Assembly: GCA_964429995.1 (NCBI GenBank)
Contig: CAYSDY010000004.1
Location: 1 to 64,000, forward strand
Length of the DNA: 64,000 nucleotides
DNA from: UBA583 sp964429995
GTDB lineage: Archaea; Nanobdellota; Nanobdellia; Woesearchaeales; UBA583
Direction: 5' to 3'
Shown here: in pieces, positions 18,493 to 26,715 of the stretch
Position numbering within the stretch: position 1 is the first letter of the stretch
Layout: each line of letters opens with the position of its first letter
Program-made: the position numbers and the translations under genes
The notes under the pieces: model-generated
What the model was told of the DNA's origin: nothing
Seen by the model: only the letters and a program-made list of their open reading frames with translations
Database searches by the model: none

Positions 18493-19032
18493 TCAAATAA
18501 CCTTGTGCTTAATCTCTCTTAAAAATCTTTTAATAAGAACTCCATCAACATTTAAAACAGAATAAGAATAATCATCAATGTCTGTAAGCTTTAATAACCA
18601 TTCAATATATTCTTTTTTAATTTTATCATCAAGCCTCTTATATATTTTAACTGTTTCACATTCAAAATTAACATCACAATGTCCCCACCTTAAATCTTTT
18701 TGCGATATAAACAAGAATTCCTTTTTATCAACAAGATCATTTATGTTCTTATGTAAAGGACATGCAAAAACACCATTATCAAATTTTACAAGATTAGTAC
18801 AAACCCCACTATCTGAAACAGCCCAGTTATCATCAGAAAACCTATCTCTAAATCTTAAAAGATTTAAACTTGATACAACCCTTATTTTCCTAAATTCATA
18901 AGTATTACTATTAATCTGCTTTGTAACACTTGCTTTTGATTTAAATTTTCTACCACAACATCCAAAACATGAAATGTTTTTTAGTTGACAAACTGAATAA
19001 GTACAAACATCATTATTATCTTTTGAATCCAT
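18493..19032 (-). CDS. Cysteine-rich protein, probable metal-binding (YkgJ-like?)
   Basis: This 179-residue soluble protein has a dense Cys/His pattern: CTYSVCQLKNISCFGCCG near the start, GVCTNLV and FACPLHK in the middle, and RWGHCDVNFEC later. Nine to ten Cys/His residues in these spacings suggest a bound zinc or iron-sulfur site. The CxxCC-G element and CPLH are reminiscent of the YkgJ/UPF0153 metal-chelating family, but the match is weak. It lies 17 bp downstream of the thermosome gene on the same strand, so it may be co-transcribed. Confidence 0.55.
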   Translation of the reverse strand: MDSKDNNDVCTYSVCQLKNISCFGCCGRKFKSKASVTKQINSNTYEFRKIRVVSSLNLLRFRDRFSDDNWAVSDSGVCTNLVKFDNGVFACPLHKNINDLVDKKEFLFISQKDLRWGHCDVNFECETVKIYKRLDDKIKKEYIEWLLKLTDIDDYSYSVLNVDGVLIKRFLREIKHKVI

Positions 19033-19049
19033 CGTTAAATTTTACATAA

Positions 19050-20627
19050 CTAAATATTAATACTATCTTTACTTATCTTTTTTGCAGCAATAACATCATC
19101 AATACGAAGTATCATAGAAACTATCTCACTTGCAGACTTCAATGCCTGATTCTTAATATTTACAGGCTCTATTATCTTATTTGATATAGTATTATCAACA
19201 ACACCAGTAAATCCATCAAGACCACAAAATTTTAATCCCTTCTCATGATTTGAAATCATCTTTGCAATAGTTTCTATCTCATCAAATCCACAGTTCTCAC
19301 ATAAAGTCTTAGGTATTGATAAAAACGCCTGTGCAAATGCTGTAATTATCATTTGTTCCTTACCCTCAAATGTCTTTGCGTACTTTAGTAATTCCTTGTA
19401 AACCTCAACTTCAATAGCACCACCACCAGCAACTATTTTTTTTGATGAAAAAATTGCAAGAACATCCCCTATAGCATCGTCTATTGCTCTTTCTATCTCA
19501 TCAATTACCTGTTTTGTTGATGCTTTTAAAACCAATGTTGCAACTCTTGAATTTTTAACATTCTCAATAAATACATATTTTTCATCCAAAATGTTTTTAA
19601 CAGAAATATCAGCACATCCAAATCCTACACTATCAATATCATCAATTGTTGAAAGTATAGGAACCCTAAGAGCCAAAGATAATTTTTTCATGTCACTATT
19701 TCTTGTTCTTCTTGTTGCAATTATACCTTCTTTTGCTAAATAATATGCAACATTATCATCAATCCCTTTCTGACATGCAACAAAATCTATACCAAGATCT
19801 TTAATCTTATATGCAATAGATTTTAAATAATTATGTTCACTTAACAAAAAATTATTATATTCTTCAGGTGAGTTTATTGCAATATTTGTGTTAGCATCAA
19901 GCTCTCTTACTTCTAATGGGAAATCAATAAGTAAAATTTTAGCATCTTTCTTAAAATTAGGCATGTTAGGGTTTGCAACATCTCTATCAAGAACTATACC
20001 TTCCATAAGAAAACTATCATTAACATCACCTCCAACAACCTTATGAACTTTTATAGATTCTTTTGAAAAATTACCATTATAACCAACCATGTTAAATGTA
20101 TCATACAAAAGTTCTGACAATTTTGATTTTGAATACTCTGCAACTTTTCCTGTCATTGCAGTTTCACACACCTGTAAAATCACATCCTTTGATTTTATGT
20201 CAACCTCAACTGCATTATCAGCTATAATTTTTAATGCCTTAACCGATGCCATTTTAAAGCCTCTTATTACAATTGTTGGATGAATCTTCTTATCTATTAA
20301 ATCTTTGGCATTAGACAATAACTCTCCACTTAATATTACAGCTGTAGTAGTTCCATCACCAACTTCATTTTCCTGTGTCCTTGCAACTTCAACAAGCATT
20401 TTTGCACCAGGATGTTCTATATCCATTTCTTTTAATATTTTAACACCATCATTTGTAACAATAGTATCACCCATATTGTCTATAAGCATTTTATCCATCC
20501 CCATTGGCCCTAAAGTAGTCTTAACTATTGAAGAAATCATTTTTGCGGCCTCAATATTTGAAGTTAATGCATCTGTTCCTTTTGTCCTGCTTGTACCTTC
20601 ATCCAAAACATCAGTCTTGTTAACCAT
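19050..20627 (-). CDS. thsA: Thermosome subunit (group II chaperonin)
   Basis: The 525-residue protein is a full-length group II chaperonin that folds proteins in a two-ring ATP-driven complex in the cytoplasm. Visible signatures are TTLGPMGMDKMLI, VTNDGVKILKEMDIEHPGAKMLVEVARTQENEVGDGTT (includes the ATPase GDGTT) and AGGGAIEVEVYKEL. The C-terminus ends DSINI without the common GGM-rich tail. Only one subunit gene lies in this window, so the ring may be homo-oligomeric or use paralogues elsewhere. A TATA box 25-30 bp upstream of the ATG indicates a leaderless mRNA. Confidence 0.95.
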   Translation of the reverse strand: MVNKTDVLDEGTSRTKGTDALTSNIEAAKMISSIVKTTLGPMGMDKMLIDNMGDTIVTNDGVKILKEMDIEHPGAKMLVEVARTQENEVGDGTTTAVILSGELLSNAKDLIDKKIHPTIVIRGFKMASVKALKIIADNAVEVDIKSKDVILQVCETAMTGKVAEYSKSKLSELLYDTFNMVGYNGNFSKESIKVHKVVGGDVNDSFLMEGIVLDRDVANPNMPNFKKDAKILLIDFPLEVRELDANTNIAINSPEEYNNFLLSEHNYLKSIAYKIKDLGIDFVACQKGIDDNVAYYLAKEGIIATRRTRNSDMKKLSLALRVPILSTIDDIDSVGFGCADISVKNILDEKYVFIENVKNSRVATLVLKASTKQVIDEIERAIDDAIGDVLAIFSSKKIVAGGGAIEVEVYKELLKYAKTFEGKEQMIITAFAQAFLSIPKTLCENCGFDEIETIAKMISNHEKGLKFCGLDGFTGVVDNTISNKIIEPVNIKNQALKSASEIVSMILRIDDVIAAKKISKDSINI

Positions 20628-20648
20628 AATGAATGATAAGAATAAGAA

Positions 20649-20659
20649 TTTTATAAAAA
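20649..20659 (-). promoter_or_regulatory. TATA box of the thermosome gene
   Basis: Read on the minus strand this is TTTTTATAAAA, centred about 27 bp upstream of the thermosome ATG at 20627, so transcription would start at or next to the start codon. No ribosome binding site lies between. Confidence 0.55.
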
Positions 20660-20680
20660 TTTGTAATTTAATTGCTTATT

Positions 20681-22126
20681 TTATGGATCATATGTGCAAC
20701 GAAAACCAATATAACAGGCAACAAGAGAAGGTGCCATATCCAAACGCAATCCAAAAGCACCTGCAGAAACAACATTATCAGATCCACCACCTGATAGGAA
20801 GGCATGAATATTTCCACCACCTTGTGCAGAATCATCATCAGGTAATATTTTACCTATACCATTAGCAGATGTCAATGATTTGTTAGAAGGCTTTAAATGA
20901 TCATAATCAGAAGATATTTGTGTCCACTCATACCAACTAAAAACTTTTCCTAAAGAACTATCAACATTATTATTATACGTATCACTATTCCATTCCCAAA
21001 CATTTCCTCCAATATCCCAAACATGTTCTCCATTCTTTAAAACCAATACTCTTCTTTGGTCTGATGTACCACTATTTCCTGTACCATCAAAAAAATCATT
21101 AGTATTTGTAACAGCTAAGACAAAACCTGGCACATTATCAGAATGACCTCTGTAAATCAACCCATTGCCAACCATTTCACTATCCCAGTTTTCTGGCATC
21201 TCTTCAATTTCCCTTCCAATAGCAACCCATTCAGAACGACTAATCAATTTATAACCAGGTCCTAATGCTGAACATGCTGATATTGCTTCTGTTTGGCTAA
21301 CATAAGTTATAGGCTCATATTCAAAAGAAGATGCAACACTCATATTCCCTGCTACAGCACTATACTGCCAACCTCTATAACCTCCCATATCCTGTGTCTT
21401 TAAAGTAATATCTGCAAATTTTGCCTCATATTTCATAACATAAAAATCATTATTTATACCCAAATCTTCATTTGCAAATACAAGTACCCATTCTCCACCA
21501 TTTGTTGGTGCTAAACTATCATTACATGATAAATATGAATATTCACTTGAGCCATCCAAAACTCCATTTACACATGTTCTTTCTTGTGAAATTGCCAAAC
21601 ATCCTTCCAAACTATTATATGGTTTATTATATTTATAGAATGTTTGTGATGTTTGTGATTCAAGCACAATACTTCCAACTGAACATGTCTTAGGTTTTGG
21701 TTTGTAATAAATTTTCTTCTCAATCAAACCCTTATCTGTAACTATCAAAATCTCTGGATCATAACGACTGACATTTTCAAGGCATAAACTGACATCTATT
21801 TCAAAAATTCCTTTTTCATAAACCGTATCATTATCATAACAACTAACACCATCAATTTTTATATCTTTAATCGTAAAATCTGAACCAACGTTCTTTAGAT
21901 ACAAAACATTTCCAACAACTGTTTCTATTCCAAAAGATGAAACATCATTATAAGAAGATGTTTCAACTTCTGAAAAAACATTTGATGAATACATCAAAAA
22001 CCAATCCTGAAAACCAATAACAGCAACTACTGCAACAACTAACAATAAAGCTGTAGCAACTACTGCAGACATAGATTTTCTATTCTTGCAATCACAAAAC
22101 ACAAGTCTGTTTGTCATAGCAATCAA
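20681..22126 (-). CDS. Pilin-type anchored FGE/SUMF1-like (formylglycine-generating enzyme fold) protein
   Basis: The N-terminus is a class III signal (RKS then MSAVVATALLLVVAVVAVIGF), as in archaeal type IV pilins, followed by a roughly 130-residue pilin-like domain with Cys pairs. From about residue 205 a domain with the SUMF1/FGE pattern appears: FYVMKYEAKF, a Tyr-Val-Ser-x-x-E-A region, LISRSEWVAI, HVWDIGGNVWEWNSDT and the terminal GAFGLRLDMAPSLVACYIGFRC. In sulfatase-modifying or bacterial FGE-fold proteins this domain is catalytic or ligand-binding, and here it would be displayed on the cell surface. It is unclear whether the catalytic Cys pair of FGE is conserved; a binding role is more likely. 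The gene converges with nothing and ends 54 bp upstream of the thermosome start. Confidence 0.8.
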   Translation of the reverse strand: MIAMTNRLVFCDCKNRKSMSAVVATALLLVVAVVAVIGFQDWFLMYSSNVFSEVETSSYNDVSSFGIETVVGNVLYLKNVGSDFTIKDIKIDGVSCYDNDTVYEKGIFEIDVSLCLENVSRYDPEILIVTDKGLIEKKIYYKPKPKTCSVGSIVLESQTSQTFYKYNKPYNSLEGCLAISQERTCVNGVLDGSSEYSYLSCNDSLAPTNGGEWVLVFANEDLGINNDFYVMKYEAKFADITLKTQDMGGYRGWQYSAVAGNMSVASSFEYEPITYVSQTEAISACSALGPGYKLISRSEWVAIGREIEEMPENWDSEMVGNGLIYRGHSDNVPGFVLAVTNTNDFFDGTGNSGTSDQRRVLVLKNGEHVWDIGGNVWEWNSDTYNNNVDSSLGKVFSWYEWTQISSDYDHLKPSNKSLTSANGIGKILPDDDSAQGGGNIHAFLSGGGSDNVVSAGAFGLRLDMAPSLVACYIGFRCTYDP

Positions 22127-22192
22127 CTTTTATTCTGTATTTATAATCATTTGTAACTTATATTAACAATAACTTAAATTTTAAATAAAAAA

Positions 22193-22798
22193 TTATTTAT
22201 AACATTCTCTTAAAATTCCTTCATTAACAATATTTTTACAATATGATAAATCATTATTTTCAAATCTTAAATTAAGATTGAAATTATCATGACACAATCC
22301 CTTAAATACAACATCTTTAATCTTATCACAATAAGCTGAATCCATATTTTTTACTGCAAGGTCCGACTTATTTAAAAAGTCAACAGACAATAAACATTCA
22401 TCCTTAATAGTTTGATCATCTATAAGATAACAATAAGAATCATTCCTATATGATACTGCCCTACCTTTCAGACATAAGTAATCAGTTTTATCACAATCCT
22501 TAAAAAAATTTAAACAGATTTCCTTTCTTTCTGAATCACTTATAAGATGACATCTCTTAACATCCTTATGTTCTATTGCATAAATACTATTAAGTTCATC
22601 CATTAATTCTATTTCTTCTTTATCATATTCTGATGTGTTTTTTGCAACAAAATCAGCATTATTAACAAGTCTGCTATTATCAACAATTGAAATATCCCTA
22701 ATTGTAAGCATAAAAAACATTAACATAAACAAGACAAATAAAATAAAAAATACAAGAACGTGCATATTGTATTCCTCAACTTTTTTACGATTAGTCAT
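22193..22798 (-). CDS. Hypothetical membrane-anchored cysteine-rich protein
   Basis: The preferred ATG at 22798 gives MTNRKKVEEYNM followed by one strong hydrophobic helix (LVFFILFVLFMLMFFML) and an acidic extracytoplasmic domain. That domain has regularly spaced Cys-containing repeats of the form C-x-L-(I/K)-x-(D/S)...R-x-x-C-L, for example KRCHLISDSERKEICL, SYCYLIDDQTIKDECL and AYCDKIKDVVFKGLC. The spacing (C-x11-C or near) recurs four to five times, so paired disulfides are plausible. Function unknown. It is on the same strand as and lies between the FGE-like gene and UvrB. Confidence 0.6.
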   Translation of the reverse strand: MTNRKKVEEYNMHVLVFFILFVLFMLMFFMLTIRDISIVDNSRLVNNADFVAKNTSEYDKEEIELMDELNSIYAIEHKDVKRCHLISDSERKEICLNFFKDCDKTDYLCLKGRAVSYRNDSYCYLIDDQTIKDECLLSVDFLNKSDLAVKNMDSAYCDKIKDVVFKGLCHDNFNLNLRFENNDLSYCKNIVNEGILRECYK

Positions 22799-22875
22799 AA
22801 TAAAAAAAAACCTCCATAGGATACGCACATATTTTAAAAATTAAATAAAAGTGTTACCACTAAAACAAGTAACTA

Positions 22876-24804
22876 TCATTTTTCAATACTCTTTTTTATC
22901 TCATCAAGCCGATCTCTACACTTTATGGCATTTTCAAAGTCAAGTGATGCTGCATATTTTTTCATTTTACTTTCAAGTTCTATCATTTCTTTTTCTATCT
23001 GATTTTTTGTTAAATGCTTTGTAGTTTTTATTTCACGAGCTTTATTATCAACATTTTTAACAACTGTTTTAGGTGTTATATTATGAATCTTATTATACTC
23101 TATCTGAACGTATCTTCTTTTATTTGTAATATCCATTGCAGATTTTATTGACTCTGTTATTCTATCAGCATACATTATAACCTTACCAAAACTATTTCTT
23201 GATGCTCTTCCTATTGTTTGTATAAGACTTCTTTGATCTCTTAAAAAACCTTCCTTGTCAGCATCAAGTATGCATACCAAAGAAACCTCAGGAATATCCA
23301 AACCTTCTCTTAACAAATTTATTCCTACAAGTACATCAAATTTTCCAAGCCTTAACTCTCTTATTATCTCTATCCTGTCAAGTGCATCAATATCAGAATG
23401 CATATATCTAACCTTAATATTTCTTAATGATAAATATTCTGTAAGATCCTGAGACATCTTTTTTGTCAAAGTTGTAACAAGAACCCTAAACCCACTATTC
23501 ACAACTTCTTTTATCTGTAAAAGTAAATCTTCAACCTGATTATCAATAGGTTTTATTTCTATTTCTGGATCTAGTAAACCAGTAGGCCTTATTATAAGTT
23601 CTGAAACATTTTTTGAATTTGTAATTTCATAATCAGCAGGTGTTGCTGAAACAAAAACCAAATGATTAAAATATTTCTCAAACTCTTCAAACTTTAAAGG
23701 TCTGTTATCAAAAGCAGAAGGAAGTCTAAATCCAAAATCAACAAGATTTTTCTTTCTTGAATAATCTCCCTTATACATAGCTCTTGACTGAGGTATAGTT
23801 TGATGCGATTCATCAATAAGCATTAAAAAATCAGAAGGAAAATAGTCTAGCAACACAAAAGATGGCTCTCCTTTTTTTCTTCCATCAAAATATCTTGAAT
23901 AATTCTCTATACCATTACAATATCCAACTTCTTTCATCATTTCAATATCATATCTAACCTTTTGTTTTAATCTTTCACTCTCAAGTATGCCTAAATCTTT
24001 TACCCTTTCATTAAGATCGTTTTCTATCTGTAATATTGCATTGTTAAGTTTTTCTTCAGGTACAACAAATTGTTTTGCAGGATATATTCTTATCTCATCT
24101 AAATCATTTATTTTTTTAAAAGTTATCCTATCAAGCTCTTTTACAGATTCAACAACATCACCAAAAAGTTCAATCCTAATTATTATATCCTCATAAGCAG
24201 GCATTATATCGATAACATCTCCAATCATTCTAAATGTTGAATTATTAGATAACCCTCTATCTCTTGTGTACTGTATATCAACCAATGATTTTAAGAATTT
24301 TTTTATTTCAAGTTTTTCACCAATTTTAACAGCAACAGACAAATCCTTAAAATCCTTAGGATTCCCAGATCCATATATGCAAGATATTGAAGCTATAACT
24401 ATAGTATCTTTTCTTGACATAAGAGATGCAATAGCTTTTATTCTCATCTTCTCAATTTCAGAATTAACAGTAGCTTCTTTTTCAATATATGTATCTGATG
24501 TTGGAATATAACTTTCAGGCTGATAATAATCATAATAAGAAATAAAATATTCAACTCTATTTTCAGGAAATAATTGTTTAAATTCCTGATAAAGTTGTGC
24601 TGCTAATATCTTATTATGAGCTAAAACTAATGTAGGTTTATTATATTTTTTAATTATGTTTGCCATACAAAATGTTTTACCAGAACCAGTTATTCCAAGT
24701 AATGTCTGTTTATCATAATCCTTATTAAGTCCATTAACTATACTCTCAACAGCTTTTGATTGAGCATCTGACATCTCAAAATTAGAAACAAGTTTAAAAT
24801 CCAT
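22876..24804 (-). CDS. uvrB: Excinuclease ABC subunit B
   Basis: The 642-residue protein is a full-length UvrB, the DNA-damage verification helicase of nucleotide excision repair. It has Walker A (LLGITGSGKTF), the beta-hairpin region (YFISYYDYYQPESYIP), DEAH-like DESH with HQTIPQ, motif V/VI (GINLLREGLDIPEVSLVCILDAD, QTIGRASRNS) and a C-terminal UVR domain that recruits UvrC. UvrABC is bacterial in origin and in archaea is found mainly in mesophiles and some DPANN. The genes uvrB, uvrC and uvrA lie together here, with uvrC divergent from uvrB. Confidence 0.97.
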   Translation of the reverse strand: MDFKLVSNFEMSDAQSKAVESIVNGLNKDYDKQTLLGITGSGKTFCMANIIKKYNKPTLVLAHNKILAAQLYQEFKQLFPENRVEYFISYYDYYQPESYIPTSDTYIEKEATVNSEIEKMRIKAIASLMSRKDTIVIASISCIYGSGNPKDFKDLSVAVKIGEKLEIKKFLKSLVDIQYTRDRGLSNNSTFRMIGDVIDIMPAYEDIIIRIELFGDVVESVKELDRITFKKINDLDEIRIYPAKQFVVPEEKLNNAILQIENDLNERVKDLGILESERLKQKVRYDIEMMKEVGYCNGIENYSRYFDGRKKGEPSFVLLDYFPSDFLMLIDESHQTIPQSRAMYKGDYSRKKNLVDFGFRLPSAFDNRPLKFEEFEKYFNHLVFVSATPADYEITNSKNVSELIIRPTGLLDPEIEIKPIDNQVEDLLLQIKEVVNSGFRVLVTTLTKKMSQDLTEYLSLRNIKVRYMHSDIDALDRIEIIRELRLGKFDVLVGINLLREGLDIPEVSLVCILDADKEGFLRDQRSLIQTIGRASRNSFGKVIMYADRITESIKSAMDITNKRRYVQIEYNKIHNITPKTVVKNVDNKAREIKTTKHLTKNQIEKEMIELESKMKKYAASLDFENAIKCRDRLDEIKKSIEK

Positions 24805-24902
24805 AAGAATTCTAATTATTCATTATTTATAAAATATACCAACAACTACAATTTTTAACAAAAACAAAAATATAAAAAACAAACAAACCATATATATAGT
24901 AA

Positions 24903-26477
24903 ATGTTGAAAAATATATTAGAAAATTTGCCTAATAATCCTGGAGTATATATTTTTAAAAATGAAAAAAAAGAAATAATATACATAGGTAAAGCAAAAAA
25001 TCTAAGTAAAAGAGTAAAATCATATTTTTCTGATTCAACAATAAAAACAGCAAAAACTTCTGTTTTAGTAACCCACATAAAAAACATAGAATACATTATA
25101 GTTGATAATGAAATAGAAGCATTACTTCTTGAAAACAAATTAATAAAAACACATAAGCCAAAATATAACATAAGTCTTAAAGATTCAAAAACATATGCAT
25201 ACATACAAATAACAGATGAAAATATCCCTAAAATCAAATTATCAAGAATCAATACAGGCAAAAAAAATGATTTTTTTATAGGACCATTCTCAGAAACAAT
25301 AACAAGAAATCAAATATTTGATGTAACTGTAAGATTATTTAAATTAATAACACCTAAAACATATTCTTCAAAATCAACATTAAATTATCAAATAGAAAGA
25401 GCACCATCAAAAACTATAAATGACATAAACATTAAAGAATACATGCAAAATGTTGAATCTGCAAAACAATTTCTTAAAGGCAATATAAACCCTATACTTA
25501 AAAAGCTGGAAAATAGAATGAAAGATGAATCAGAAAAGTTGAATTTTGAAATTGCACAAAAACTTAAAAATGATATTTCAATAATAAAATCATTAAAAGA
25601 AAAACAAAAAGTAGATCTTAAGAAAATATATGATCAAGACATAATATCTGGTATAGAAAATCAGGCATCAAAAAAAACATTAATTCAGGTATTAAAAATT
25701 AAAAAAGGACTTATAACAAAAAAAGAGATATACAATTTTGATTACATAAAAGAAGATTTACTTGATGAATTCATAAAAATGTACTACTCAAAAAACATAC
25801 CTCCAAAAGAAATACTCTTAAATTCCAAACCACAGGAAGAAAAAGAACTTTTAGAAGAATACATTTCAAAATTTTCAGCATACAAAACAAAAATAATTAT
25901 CCCTAAGCAAGGTGAAAAACATAAATTAATATTACTTGCACAAAAAAATGCAATAGATTCATTTAATGAAAAAAACATATTAGAGGAAATGAAATCAAAC
26001 CTTAAATTAAAAAGTGTTCCAAATATAATAGAATGCTTTGACATATCAAATCTTGGATACTCAGATATTGTTGCAGGTATGGTTCAATTCAAAAACGGTG
26101 TTGAAAACAAGCAAGAATACAGAAGATTTAAAATCAAAAGTTTTAGTGGATACAATGATGATTTTAAGGCAATGCATGAAGTAATATACAGAAGATACAA
26201 AAGAATAAAAGAAGAAAAAAAAAACATGCCAGACCTTATAATAATTGATGGTGGAAAAGGTCAGCTTAATTCTGCAAAATCTGCATTAAAAGAATTAAAT
26301 TTAAGATGCGACATAATATCTATTGCAAAAAAAAACGAGGAGATATATACATTATATTCATTAAACCCTTTAATATTTGATAAAAATTCAAAAATGCTAC
26401 TTTTAATAAGACACATAAGAAATTGCGTTCACAACTATGTAATATCATATAACAGAAGTAAAAGAAAAATTAAATAA
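24903..26477 (+). CDS. uvrC: Excinuclease ABC subunit C lacking the C-terminal HhH domain
   Basis: The 524-residue protein has the GIY-YIG nuclease at the start (NNPGVYIFKNEKKEIIYIGKAKNLSKRVKSYF in pieces), a UVR-like region around residue 200, and the RNase-H-like endonuclease with FDISNLG, IIDGGKGQ and the late conserved His in RNCVHNYVISYNRSK. It makes the 3' and 5' incisions around a lesion. It stops right after the segment that in other UvrC proteins leads into the (HhH)2 DNA-binding domain, so that domain (about 60-80 residues) is missing. It is divergent from uvrB with 98 bp between starts, and its stop overlaps the end of the DUF3781 gene. Confidence 0.93.
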   Translation: MLKNILENLPNNPGVYIFKNEKKEIIYIGKAKNLSKRVKSYFSDSTIKTAKTSVLVTHIKNIEYIIVDNEIEALLLENKLIKTHKPKYNISLKDSKTYAYIQITDENIPKIKLSRINTGKKNDFFIGPFSETITRNQIFDVTVRLFKLITPKTYSSKSTLNYQIERAPSKTINDINIKEYMQNVESAKQFLKGNINPILKKLENRMKDESEKLNFEIAQKLKNDISIIKSLKEKQKVDLKKIYDQDIISGIENQASKKTLIQVLKIKKGLITKKEIYNFDYIKEDLLDEFIKMYYSKNIPPKEILLNSKPQEEKELLEEYISKFSAYKTKIIIPKQGEKHKLILLAQKNAIDSFNEKNILEEMKSNLKLKSVPNIIECFDISNLGYSDIVAGMVQFKNGVENKQEYRRFKIKSFSGYNDDFKAMHEVIYRRYKRIKEEKKNMPDLIIIDGGKGQLNSAKSALKELNLRCDIISIAKKNEEIYTLYSLNPLIFDKNSKMLLLIRHIRNCVHNYVISYNRSKRKIK

Positions 26478-26715
26478 TATCAACTGTAATTATCCTAAAT
26501 GTCTTTGAATTAATAGTAATTTTTATACCAGATTTTTTACTATATACATAAATATTTTTTCCATTTTTAAAAAAACATTCATCATTTGTTTTATCTAAAA
26601 CATCAAAAATAAATTTTTCAATTTCTTCTTTAGTAAAATTTTTTTTAAGCTTTTTATTAATTCTATCATAAACAAGTTCTGTATAACAAACATGTTTTAA
26701 GATTTCATCTTTCAT
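26470..26715 (-). CDS. DUF3781 family protein
   Basis: This 81-residue protein fits DUF3781: HVCYTELVYDRINKKLKKN, a central helix EEIEKFIFDVL, GKNIYVYSKKSGIKITINSKTFRIITV. The family, common in Firmicutes and rare in archaea, has no known function. Its start overlaps the UvrA stop by 4 bp (ATGA), so it is translationally coupled to uvrA, and its end overlaps the uvrC end by 8 bp convergently. Confidence 0.75.
   Translation of the reverse strand: MKDEILKHVCYTELVYDRINKKLKKNFTKEEIEKFIFDVLDKTNDECFFKNGKNIYVYSKKSGIKITINSKTFRIITVDII

Noticed and set aside
18493..18901. Plus-strand ORF at 18578-18901
   Set aside because: It is antisense to the cysteine-rich protein and has no known motif.
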